Of a stretch of DNA of 20,532 nucleotides, positions 6,639-13,515 are shown piece after piece; within the stretch, counting starts at the first letter, position 1; every line of letters starts with the position of its first letter. Both the position numbers and the translations under genes were made by a program. The notes below the pieces were generated by a model, which searched no databases, was not told where the DNA came from, and worked only from the letters and a program-made list of their open reading frames with translations. The stretch comes from a virus, in IMG/VR virus record IMGVR_UViG_3300042472_000086, positions 1 through 20,532 of that record; one strand, 5' to 3'.

Positions 6639-7670
6639 TTATATTGCTCCAAAAGCTACGCTGTTACATTGGAACGGCGGCAGCGTTGCCGGATCAGTAA
6701 ACTTAGTTCCAAAGCCACTGCCGCTCCACGGGTAGGCCGTGACAAATGGGGACACTTCGTGCCCTACGGCGATGGCGTCGCCAGCGGGGGAGAACGCTAC
6801 GCCACGGCCATTGCCAGTTGGCAGCGTTGCCGGATCAGTAAACTTAGTTCCAAAGCCGCTGCCGCTCCACGGATATGCTGTGATGAACGGCGTAGAGGTG
6901 TGCGCTACGGCAATAGCATCTCCAGAAGGAGAAAAGGCCACGCCGTCGCCTTGCCCGGCAGGCAACGTCGCTGGGTTGGAGAACTTCGTTCCAAAGCCGC
7001 TGCCGCTCCACGGATAAGCGGTTATGAATGGGGATGTGCTGTGCGCCACGGCGATGGCATTACCGGAGGGACTGAACGCTACGCCACGGCCAGTGCTTGC
7101 AGGCAACGTTGCTGGATTGCCATACCTTGCAATAAAACCACTGGCCCAAAGATAGGTTGAGATGAATGGGGATGTGTTGTGTGCCACGGCGATGGCATTA
7201 CCGGAGGGACTGAACGCTACGGCGTTGCCAGTGTTAGTCGGCAACGTTGTTGGGTTGGAGAACTTAGTTCCAAAGCCGCTGCCGCTCCACGGGTAGGCCG
7301 TTACGAATGGCGTCGTACTGTGCGCTACAGCAATGGCGTTGCCAGCGGGGGAGAACGCTACGCCACGGCTATTGCCAGTTGGCAGCGTTGCCGGATCAGT
7401 AAACTTTGTGCCGAAGCCACTGCCGCTCCACGGATATGCTGTGATGAACGGCGTAGAGGTGTGCGCCACGGCGATGGCGTTACCGGATGGGCTAAACGCT
7501 ACCCCAGTGCCTTGTCCAGTTGGCAGCGTTGCCGGATCAGTAAACTTCGTTCCAAAGCCACTGCCGCTCCACGGATATGCTGTGATGAGTGGGGTGCTGA
7601 CGTGCGCAACTGCTATATACTGCGCCGCAGTCGGCGTGGCAGTTGCCCCTTTGAGTCTCTGTGACAGCAT
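6639..7670 (-). CDS. Seven-repeat beta-propeller protein
   Basis: A 343-aa protein, ATG overlapping the fibre's TGA by one base (TGATG). After 17 lead residues it is nothing but seven 45-47-residue repeats (starting at 18, 65, 112, 159, 205, 252 and 299), each reading AIAVAHTSTPFITAYPW, GSGFGTKF, DPATLP and GVAFSPSG. Four short beta strands per unit and seven units fit a WD40-like seven-bladed propeller; the last unit ends in SVAFGAI, which may complete the first blade. Unit 4 (159-204) has diverged (STYLWASGFIARYGN) and lost one residue. No signal peptide is present. Sitting directly after the fibre gene, it probably forms part of the adhesion apparatus, as a distal tip or cofactor. The fold is well supported, the role inferred. 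Confidence 0.75.
   Translation of the reverse strand: MLSQRLKGATATPTAAQYIAVAHVSTPLITAYPWSGSGFGTKFTDPATLPTGQGTGVAFSPSGNAIAVAHTSTPFITAYPWSGSGFGTKFTDPATLPTGNSRGVAFSPAGNAIAVAHSTTPFVTAYPWSGSGFGTKFSNPTTLPTNTGNAVAFSPSGNAIAVAHNTSPFISTYLWASGFIARYGNPATLPASTGRGVAFSPSGNAIAVAHSTSPFITAYPWSGSGFGTKFSNPATLPAGQGDGVAFSPSGDAIAVAHTSTPFITAYPWSGSGFGTKFTDPATLPTGNGRGVAFSPAGDAIAVGHEVSPFVTAYPWSGSGFGTKFTDPATLPPFQCNSVAFGAI
6642..7619. repeat. Seven tandem 141-bp coding repeats
   Basis: A near-identical 141-bp unit is repeated seven times. The plus-strand marker CCACTGCCGCTCCACGG or close variants recur at about 6716, 6857, 6998, 7277, 7418 and 7559, all spaced 141 bp except for one double step of 279 bp. The unit at 7059-7196 is divergent and lacks one codon (138 bp). 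High DNA identity between copies suggests recent duplication or gene conversion and makes unit number prone to change. Confidence 0.9.
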
Positions 7671-10600
7671 CAGGCGTCACCCACTCGCGCGCCGTAGATC
7701 GTCGTGCCAACCTTCCACAGAACGATAACCGTATAGCCCGTAGTCGCCAGCGTCGGCGCTACACCGCCGTTGGTTTCCCAGACCACGCCAAGCGTCGTCC
7801 ACGTCACCGTGTACGCCGTGCCGTCATCGATCATCAATGTGATCGACTGCCCTGCGGCCCAGTTCGCTTGCGTGGGAGTGCGGCTTGCGCCCAGCGTCCA
7901 TGTCTGAATGCTACCATTATTTGGGTCAAGGACGGCACCCGCAGCGTCAACAACAGCAAAAACGGTCTCGGTGTAGCTGGTCAATGTCTTGTTCGTGAGG
8001 GTCTGCGTGTCAGTGGTGCCGACAAAGTCTCCGGTCGGATTGGTCTTGACCGTGAACGCCGAGGTGCCATTGCCAATAACGACGCCGGTCAGCGTTGTTG
8101 CGCCCGTGCCGCCGTTTGCCACAGGCAGCGTGCCAGACACTTGCGATGTCAGTGAGACACCCGACAGCGTACCGCCGAGCGTGAGACTGCCGCTGCTGGT
8201 GACGGTGCCGGTCAGCGTGATGCCGTTGACCGTACCCGTGCCGCCGACAGACGTGACGGTGCCGACACCTTTGCCGTTAAATGTCGCCCAGTCAGTGCTG
8301 GTCAGGTAGCCGCTAACGAGCGCGGTCGCCGCTGCCATGCTGATCGCTGGCGTTGAGCCGCCGCTCGACACGACGGGCGCGGTGCCGGTGACGCTGGTCA
8401 CAGTGCCTGTGGTCGGCGTTGTCCATGTCGGAGCACCTGCCCCGGCGGATGTGAGCACTTGGCCAGACGTTCCCGCTGTGTTTACCGCGTAAGCCGTCCC
8501 AGTGCCGTAAGCCACGCCGCCCGCTGTTGGGGTGGCAGTGCTATTGGTGCCGCCGTTAGCGACGGGCAGCGTGCCACTGACGTGCGTCGTGAGACCGATC
8601 TTGCCGTAAGCCGGCGCAACGCCCACGCCGCCAGAGATCAGCGCATTGCCCGTGGCGACATCTGCCAGCTTGGACAACGCCGTCGTCGTCGAGGCGTACA
8701 GCAGGTCGCCGACGGCGTAGCTGGCCTGTCCCGTGCCGCCGTTGACCGCGACAAGCGTCCCCGCCAGTGAGATTGCGCCGGCCGTGGGCGTCGAGGGCGT
8801 CAGGCCCGTCGAGTTACCAGAGAACGATGTCACGCCGCCCACGCTGCCCGTCAGGGTGACGAACCACGCCGTGTAGGTGCCGGAACCCGCCGTGCCATCG
8901 ACGAGGACGGTCATGCTCGTGCCGCTGTACGCGGTGATCACGCCATCCATGTAATTCACGGAGCTGTTGACCAGCCGCACGCGATTGCCGACGATGAAGG
9001 CCGTGTCGGTGGCGTTCGTGTTGACCGTGAATGTCCTCGACCCGGTGCCGACCGTCAGCGAAGTTAAACTCTCGACGCCGGCATAGCCGAGGCCCACCGG
9101 AGCCGCAGCCACGGCAGTGAAGATGATGCTCGGCACAACCGGGCTGACGGGCGTCGTGCCTGCGGGGAAAGATGCCACGGCCAGTGACGTATCATCCGCC
9201 GACCAGATAAGCTCAATGTAGTCACTTGCAGCGAGAGGCAGCACAAAGTTCACAGTGCCGATTATCGCACCCTGCACTGAGCCAAACTTGCCCGGCACCG
9301 TAAACTTGCTGTCCGTGGCGGTAACATCTGCGCCGTTCTTGCGTATCCATATATTTGCTATGTGCGCGGTATTTGAGTTGTCCGTGTTCGTAAGCTGCGC
9401 GGAGAATGTTAGGCTGTAGACGCCCGCGTGAATGAACGTCACTTGCGAGCCGCTGACGACAGTTACGCCGTTATTTTCCACGTCGGCGCTGTTCAATGTC
9501 AGCGTGTACGCGGTGTTGATAGCTGCCGCAGTCTGCGTCGTGGTATCCCAGAACGAACCCCAGTACGCCTCAGTGCCAACCGCCAGCGACGCCACGGGCG
9601 TCCACACAGGAGGCGCTGCGCCGCCCGAGGTGAGGACGTAGCCCGCCGGCCCGGCGGCGTTGACGACGATGGCCGTGCCGGTGCCGTAAGCCACGCCGCC
9701 GGCAGTTGCCGTGGACGTGCTGTTGGTGCCGCCGTTGGCCACGGCCAGCGTGCCGCCAAGCGTGAAGGTGCCGGACGTCGTAATGGGGTTCGTCGTGTCG
9801 GACGTGGCTGTGAGGCCCGTGGTGCCGCCGGAGAGGCCGACACTCGTCACCGTGCCTGTGCCCCCGCCGCCGCCAGTGGCGGCGATAGTGACGCTGCCGG
9901 GGCCGTTGGTGATCGTGATGCCCGAACCTGCCGTCAGCGTCGCCTTGGCCAGCGTGTTGCCCGTCGTGTTGCCGACTAGCAGTTGCCCGTCCGTGTAGCT
10001 GGTCTGGCCTGTGCCGCCGTTTGCCACCGCCACGGTGCCGGTCACGTTGGCCGCTGTTCCGGTCGTGTTCTGGTTTAGCGTCGGCACGTCCGCCGCAACA
10101 ATGGCGCGGAATGTTGGAGCACCCGCGACGCCATTCGGAGCCGCAAGGAACGTGTTCGCCGTCTGCGAGGCAAAGTTTGCTGGTGTGACTGCGAGCGTAC
10201 CGCCCAGCGTGAGACTGCCGCTAGTAGTGACGGTGCCGGTCAGCGTCAGGCCGCTAACCGTGCCGGTGCCGCTGACGCTGGTAACGGTGCCACCGCCACC
10301 ACCGCCGCCAGTGGCGTTGATCGTGATTGTGCCGCTGCCCTGCGATATGGTGATGTTGCTGCCGGCCACCAACGTTTGCCAGAACGGCGCGCCCGAGCCG
10401 CCGGCCGAGGTGAGCAGTTGCCCGGCATTACCTGCCGTGGTCTGGTTCAGGCTGTCGTTATCGGCGTAGATAACGGCACCGACGACGGGGGAGATTGCGT
10501 CGCCGGTGCCACCACGGCCCAAGGGGAGCACTCCTTGGGTTTCCGTGGTATCGGTCAGGTCCACCGCAGGGTGGACGTGATCTTCCCGCGCAGCCAGCAA

Positions 10601-11113
10601 ACCGATCCCGGCAGAGGCAGCACCCAAGGGTTCTGGCGTCGCGTTCGACGGGTCGAGCGCGAGCGTAATGTTGCTGTTGAGTTGCCCGCCGCCGGTCAGG
10701 CCGGCCCCGGCAGACACCGTGCGGCTGGACGGCACGTAGTTGGCCAGCACGACGGGCGTGTCGACAATGGCCGTGACGCGCCCAGTGGCGTCAATAGTGA
10801 CGGCCGGGATCGTGTCCGCGCCGCCGTAGGTGTTGGCGACGACGCCCGTGAAGTCCAACTGCGCAAAGCCCACGCCGTGCGGGATGATCGACAGCGTGCG
10901 GTCTTGACTGAGGTCACCGCCGCCCTGAAGACCGTCACCAGTGCCGATGACGCGCGTGGACGGCACCGCGCCGACGGCGGCGATGTTGGTGAACTGCACC
11001 TTGTACGTGCGCCCGTCGATGACGTACGGCATGTAGCCCAGTGTGCTGGTACCAACGTACTCCGGCAGTTGCGTGATCCGCGTGGGGATCAGGTTTGTGG
11101 GGACATTGCTCAC
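7670..11113 (-). CDS. Large modular tail fibre protein
   Basis: An 1147-aa protein with a GTG start overlapping the upstream TGA. The N-terminal 50 residues (ending near the FTNIAAVGAVPSTR phrase) probably anchor it to the virion. The shaft is built of Gly/Thr/Ser-rich repeats, including VANGGTGQTSY-type turns, AREDHVHP (175-182) and duplicated blocks: residues 275-307 match 951-983 and residues 458-506 match 851-900. Residues about 514-670 form a distinct C1q/TNF-like jelly roll (AYWGSFWDTTTQTAA, then VTFIHAGVYSLTFSAQL), a fold used for trimerisation and ligand binding. The C-terminal about 115 residues start at DTQTLTNKTL and end in a compact beta domain. It probably binds the host cell surface. 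Confidence 0.85.
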   Translation of the reverse strand: MSNVPTNLIPTRITQLPEYVGTSTLGYMPYVIDGRTYKVQFTNIAAVGAVPSTRVIGTGDGLQGGGDLSQDRTLSIIPHGVGFAQLDFTGVVANTYGGADTIPAVTIDATGRVTAIVDTPVVLANYVPSSRTVSAGAGLTGGGQLNSNITLALDPSNATPEPLGAASAGIGLLAAREDHVHPAVDLTDTTETQGVLPLGRGGTGDAISPVVGAVIYADNDSLNQTTAGNAGQLLTSAGGSGAPFWQTLVAGSNITISQGSGTITINATGGGGGGGTVTSVSGTGTVSGLTLTGTVTTSGSLTLGGTLAVTPANFASQTANTFLAAPNGVAGAPTFRAIVAADVPTLNQNTTGTAANVTGTVAVANGGTGQTSYTDGQLLVGNTTGNTLAKATLTAGSGITITNGPGSVTIAATGGGGGTGTVTSVGLSGGTTGLTATSDTTNPITTSGTFTLGGTLAVANGGTNSTSTATAGGVAYGTGTAIVVNAAGPAGYVLTSGGAAPPVWTPVASLAVGTEAYWGSFWDTTTQTAAAINTAYTLTLNSADVENNGVTVVSGSQVTFIHAGVYSLTFSAQLTNTDNSNTAHIANIWIRKNGADVTATDSKFTVPGKFGSVQGAIIGTVNFVLPLAASDYIELIWSADDTSLAVASFPAGTTPVSPVVPSIIFTAVAAAPVGLGYAGVESLTSLTVGTGSRTFTVNTNATDTAFIVGNRVRLVNSSVNYMDGVITAYSGTSMTVLVDGTAGSGTYTAWFVTLTGSVGGVTSFSGNSTGLTPSTPTAGAISLAGTLVAVNGGTGQASYAVGDLLYASTTTALSKLADVATGNALISGGVGVAPAYGKIGLTTHVSGTLPVANGGTNSTATPTAGGVAYGTGTAYAVNTAGTSGQVLTSAGAGAPTWTTPTTGTVTSVTGTAPVVSSGGSTPAISMAAATALVSGYLTSTDWATFNGKGVGTVTSVGGTGTVNGITLTGTVTSSGSLTLGGTLSGVSLTSQVSGTLPVANGGTGATTLTGVVIGNGTSAFTVKTNPTGDFVGTTDTQTLTNKTLTSYTETVFAVVDAAGAVLDPNNGSIQTWTLGASRTPTQANWAAGQSITLMIDDGTAYTVTWTTLGVVWETNGGVAPTLATTGYTVIVLWKVGTTIYGARVGDA

Positions 11114-11430
11114 GCGCCATTACCCTCGGAAAAAGTGAGGAAGTCGTCGCTGTCCTCGGTGATTAGGAAGAGGTTGCCGTCCTGCGATATAGCACCGGAC
11201 GGGTTGGTCGGGATAGCAGTATCTGGCCGCGTGAACGGCAGCACGATGTTGTCCGTCGGCGGAGGCCCGAGGCGGTACGGGTCAAACTGGTCCATGTCCT
11301 TGTCGCAGACGCGCAGGCCGGGGAAGTTCGGGTCGGCGTTCAGCTTGTGTAGCGGCATCTTGATCGAGCAGCGCGAGCAGATGCCGATGCCGAGCGAGGG
11401 GTTGCCTCGGGTGTTGAGGAAGCGCGCCAT
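11110..11430 (-). CDS. CxxC protein, second of a tandem pair
   Basis: A 106-aa protein; I chose ATG at 11430-11428, which overlaps the upstream stop by one base, instead of the longer open frame. It aligns with its neighbour over nearly the neighbour's full length: FLNTRGNPSLGIGICSRC, then PGLRVCDKDMDQFDPYRL, then DNIVLPFTRPDT. The Cys pattern (C-x2-C-x16-C) and the aspartates after the third Cys are kept, while the intervening residues differ. It has an extra acidic C-terminal tail (ITEDSDDFLTFSEG) absent from the first copy. Its TGA overlaps the fibre's GTG start (GTGA). The pair probably arose by duplication and then diverged to interact with different partners. Confidence 0.65.
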   Translation of the reverse strand: MARFLNTRGNPSLGIGICSRCSIKMPLHKLNADPNFPGLRVCDKDMDQFDPYRLGPPPTDNIVLPFTRPDTAIPTNPSGAISQDGNLFLITEDSDDFLTFSEGNGA

Positions 11431-11660
11431 CAGGACAGCGGCGTATCGGGGCGCGGGTGGCGCAGGACGATGTTGTCCTCGACGTTCGCCGGGATGCGCC
11501 ACGGGTCGAGGTCGTCGAGGTCATTGACGCACACCTTCAGCCCCGGATTGTTGCGGTCAGACCACAACTCCTCAAGCGGAAACTTGCGCTTGCAGCGGTC
11601 GCAGATGCCGATTGCCAGCCACTGCTTGCCGCGCGTGTCAAGGAAGCCCTCATTTGGCAT
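11430..11660 (-). CDS. CxxC protein, first of a tandem pair
   Basis: A 76-aa protein whose ATG overlaps the previous stop by one base (TGATG). It begins with FLDTRGKQWLAIGICDRCKR and has a C-x2-C pair followed 16 residues later by a third cysteine in VCVNDLDDLDPWR, so the probable metal ligands are three Cys plus an Asp. The C-terminus DNIVLRHPRPDTP recurs in the next gene. Such proteins occur near tail and adaptor genes of short-tailed phages, function unknown. It is clearly homologous to its neighbour, indicating tandem duplication. A structural zinc site or a small virion component is likely. Confidence 0.65.
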   Translation of the reverse strand: MPNEGFLDTRGKQWLAIGICDRCKRKFPLEELWSDRNNPGLKVCVNDLDDLDPWRIPANVEDNIVLRHPRPDTPLS

Positions 11661-12646
11661 CAGCGCGTATAGGGGCCGATGTTCGGCTGAATCATCATCG
11701 GCGAGTTGTCGCGCTCTTCCATCTGCGCAATCATCAGCGCCTTGTCGGCCAGCGCGTTCAGCGTCGGCACGAGTTGCGGGTCAACTTCGAGAACCTCAAG
11801 TGCCAGCCGGGTGGCGAGCAGTGCGACGATGGCCTCATACCAACGCTGCGGGATTTCGATCTCCTGCGTCATCGTGCCGACGTCCATGATGTAACGCTGG
11901 CGCCACAGGACGATCTGATACGTGGCGGCGCCGGCGTTCGGCACCGGCCACATGTGCATGACCGGCTGGTTGACCTGACGGTCGAACCAGTATTGCAGCG
12001 GCCGGTTGGACTGGAAACTCTTGTTCGGCAGGTTCGTGTAATCGTCGCGGTTGATGCGCGCGAGGGGGATTTCCGTGGGCGTGTTGCCGAGGTAAATCTG
12101 GCTAAAGTTCAGCGTGCCGCTGGTGGCCAGCACGCGGAAATACTGCGTCGCGACGCTGCTGTCGAGGTCGTACCACGTCCACTGCCCGGCGACGGCGCTG
12201 GGCGTCTCCGTCTGGATGGTGGTCCACGTCACGCTGTCGTCGCTGCGCTGTAGCGAGATCGGCACTGACGCGGCCGTCCAGAAGACGCCCACAGTCGTCA
12301 CGAAGGTGGCGTTGGAGAAGTCCACCTCGCGGAACGTCGGGCCGTCGTAGTTGGCGCCAGTGACTTCCTGCAACCAGCGCAGGTTGCTGTTCAGGATGTC
12401 CACCGTGCCAGTGTCGGTCGTGATGTCGCCGACGCCGTCGTACAGCGGGTAAATCTGCTTCTCAATGCACCACAGGGGGGTGCCTTGGTTCGCCAGCTCG
12501 CCGAAGATCAGATACAGCTGATCCTTGGCGATATCGATGTACTCAGCAGTGATCATCGCGGCCGGAATGCGGCAGCGCCGGAATGCGTTATCGATAACGC
12601 GCCCGGTGTTGAAGACTGTCTGCGATACGGTGTTGGAGAATGCCAT
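11660..12646 (-). CDS. Head-tail adaptor-like protein with discoidin-like insert
   Basis: A 328-aa protein starting with ATG; the ribosome-binding site is weak (GGCGGGG). Residues 1-65 are helical with the phrase VIDNAFRRCRIPAAMITAEY, and residues about 265-320 are again helical (RWYEAIVALLATRLALEV). This fits phage adaptor (gp4/gp11-like) proteins, whose helical bundle sits below the portal ring. Residues about 105-190 look like an inserted beta-sandwich of the F5/8 type C (discoidin) kind, with SLQRSDDSVTWTTIQ and QYFRVLATSG. The core then resumes at IPLARINRDDYTNLPNKSFQ and the strand pattern PLQYWFDRQ..PVMHMWPVPN. The insert could bind glycans or a partner protein. The stop overlaps the next ATG by one base. 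Confidence is good for a virion protein, moderate for adaptor. Confidence 0.65.
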   Translation of the reverse strand: MAFSNTVSQTVFNTGRVIDNAFRRCRIPAAMITAEYIDIAKDQLYLIFGELANQGTPLWCIEKQIYPLYDGVGDITTDTGTVDILNSNLRWLQEVTGANYDGPTFREVDFSNATFVTTVGVFWTAASVPISLQRSDDSVTWTTIQTETPSAVAGQWTWYDLDSSVATQYFRVLATSGTLNFSQIYLGNTPTEIPLARINRDDYTNLPNKSFQSNRPLQYWFDRQVNQPVMHMWPVPNAGAATYQIVLWRQRYIMDVGTMTQEIEIPQRWYEAIVALLATRLALEVLEVDPQLVPTLNALADKALMIAQMEERDNSPMMIQPNIGPYTR

Positions 12647-12720
12647 CAGACCCCGCCTGCGTGGTTAGAGCAGCAGCCGGCCACCGAGGGCGGGCATTTC
12701 TGGCCAATGTCTTGTATCAT
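12646..12720 (-). CDS. Possible 24-aa Cys-containing mini-gene
   Basis: An ATG at 12720-12718, just past the intergenic hairpin, opens a 24-codon frame whose TGA overlaps the next gene's ATG by one base (TGATG). The same junction type links several genes of this operon, which is the main support. The peptide holds a KCPPSVAGCCSNH cluster (three Cys and one His), which could bind a metal. There is no good ribosome-binding site. It may be a leader peptide coupling translation to the adaptor gene, or a chance frame. Confidence 0.35.
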   Translation of the reverse strand: MIQDIGQKCPPSVAGCCSNHAGGV

Positions 12721-12722
12721 GC

Positions 12723-12750
12723 GGGGGCCGAGGCTGCAACCTCGGCCCCC
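12723..12750. other. Strong intergenic hairpin after the DUF6496-like gene
   Basis: Eleven perfect pairs (GGGGGCCGAGG with CCTCGGCCCCC) and a 6-nt loop lie directly after the DUF6496-like stop codon. On the minus strand it is followed by GCATGATACAAG, without a T-run. Its stability is high enough to pause polymerase or block ribosomes or exonucleases. It ends 2 nt before the ATG of the 24-codon mini-ORF. Confidence 0.6.
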
Positions 12751-12757
12751 TCGCGGG

Positions 12758-13336
12758 TCAGCAGCTCTTGCCACCCTTTGGCATAGCGGCAAGGCCACCG
12801 CCCTTCTTCGCCATCGCGCCGCCCTTGGCGCGCGGGGTCGTGCGCAGCACTGCGGCACGATCAGCGGCGTCCATGAGCGACATGCGCCTGCCGCTGTCTA
12901 CGCTGGCGCCGATCAGCGGCAGGCGCGGGGCCACCGGGACGCGCTTCTTCACTTGGCGCATCTCACGCTCTGACATGGCACCGGCTCCGGGTGCGCGACG
13001 CATCAGCTCGCGCATCTCTTTGGCTTCCATTTCCGACATGCGGTTGCCGCTGGCCACGCTGTCGCCGATCGGCGGCATGCGGTTGACGCGGCCGCCGCCG
13101 GCCTTCTTCATGGGCATCTTTGCGCCGGCCTTGCGGGCCTCGCTCATGGCGATGGCCGTGGCCTGCTTCGGGTTGGTCACCGTCGGGCCGCTCTTGCTGC
13201 CGCTGTGCAACTTGCCGGCCTTGAACTCGCCCATGACCTTGCCGACCTTGGCCGCGCCCTTGACGCTGCCGCCCTTGGCGTAGCAGGAGCCGCCGTCCAT
13301 GTTCGTCATGCGCGTCGTGTTTTTGAAACCGTCCAT
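12758..13336 (-). CDS. DUF6496-like basic protein with internal duplication
   Basis: A 192-aa protein; the ATG at 13336-13334 follows GAAAGG and is preferred to the open frame extending to 13510, which lies over the 58-aa gene. Residues about 30-72 carry the phrase KVMGEFKAGKLHSGSKSGP followed by KQAIAIALSEARKAG-like KQATAIAMSEARKAGA, the signature of DUF6496-type proteins. Two homologous segments of about 27 residues follow: IGDSVASGNRMSEMEAKEM and IGASVDSGRRMSLMDAADR. The C-terminus is Lys/Gly-rich (AKKGGGLAAMPKGGKSC). The overall charge is strongly basic. The function of this family is unknown; a nucleic-acid-associated virion protein is a guess. Confidence 0.65.
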   Translation of the reverse strand: MDGFKNTTRMTNMDGGSCYAKGGSVKGAAKVGKVMGEFKAGKLHSGSKSGPTVTNPKQATAIAMSEARKAGAKMPMKKAGGGRVNRMPPIGDSVASGNRMSEMEAKEMRELMRRAPGAGAMSEREMRQVKKRVPVAPRLPLIGASVDSGRRMSLMDAADRAAVLRTTPRAKGGAMAKKGGGLAAMPKGGKSC

Positions 13337-13337
13337 G

Positions 13338-13514
13338 TCACTTACCTTTCTTGCGGGCCGCAGCCAAGTTATCGACGAGATTTGGATAGGGGCGACCCGC
13401 TGCCTTCGCCCGACGTTTTGCTGCGGCTTTCCGCTTGACGGAAAGGCTCTCCGGCTCCCCGAGACCCTTCGGGCGTTTCTTGTCCCACACGGGCTTGACG
13501 GCGAAGGCACTCAT
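13338..13514 (-). CDS. 58-aa Lys/Arg-rich basic protein
   Basis: A small gene starting with ATG one base after the DUF6321-like gene's stop and ending with TGA that overlaps nothing but sits one base before the next ATG, so the three genes are packed end to end. About a third of its residues are Lys or Arg, concentrated in SVKRKAAAKRRAKAAGR and the C-terminal AAARKKGK. The N-terminus is MSAFAVKPVWDKKRPKG. It has no cysteine and no membrane segment. A DNA- or RNA-binding role inside the capsid is plausible from charge alone. I know no named family for it. No strong ribosome-binding site is visible, so it may rely on translational coupling. Confidence 0.6.
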   Translation of the reverse strand: MSAFAVKPVWDKKRPKGLGEPESLSVKRKAAAKRRAKAAGRPYPNLVDNLAAARKKGK

Positions 13515-13515
13515 G

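Noticed and set aside
5000-7619. Regularly spaced repeats as CRISPR arrays
   Set aside because: Both repeat sets are in frame, with no spacer variation and clear protein folds.
10376-11527. 383-codon plus-strand open frame
   Set aside because: Antisense shadow of the fibre and CxxC genes, with Arg/Gly-rich composition typical of GC-rich complement frames and no ribosome-binding site.
11110-11660. Toxin-antitoxin pair
   Set aside because: The two small coupled genes are homologous to each other with a shared CxxC core, which points to duplication of a virion-associated protein.
12758-13510. 250-codon version of the DUF6496-like gene
   Set aside because: The extension is a shadow of the 58-aa basic gene; ATG at 13336 has GAAAGG upstream.
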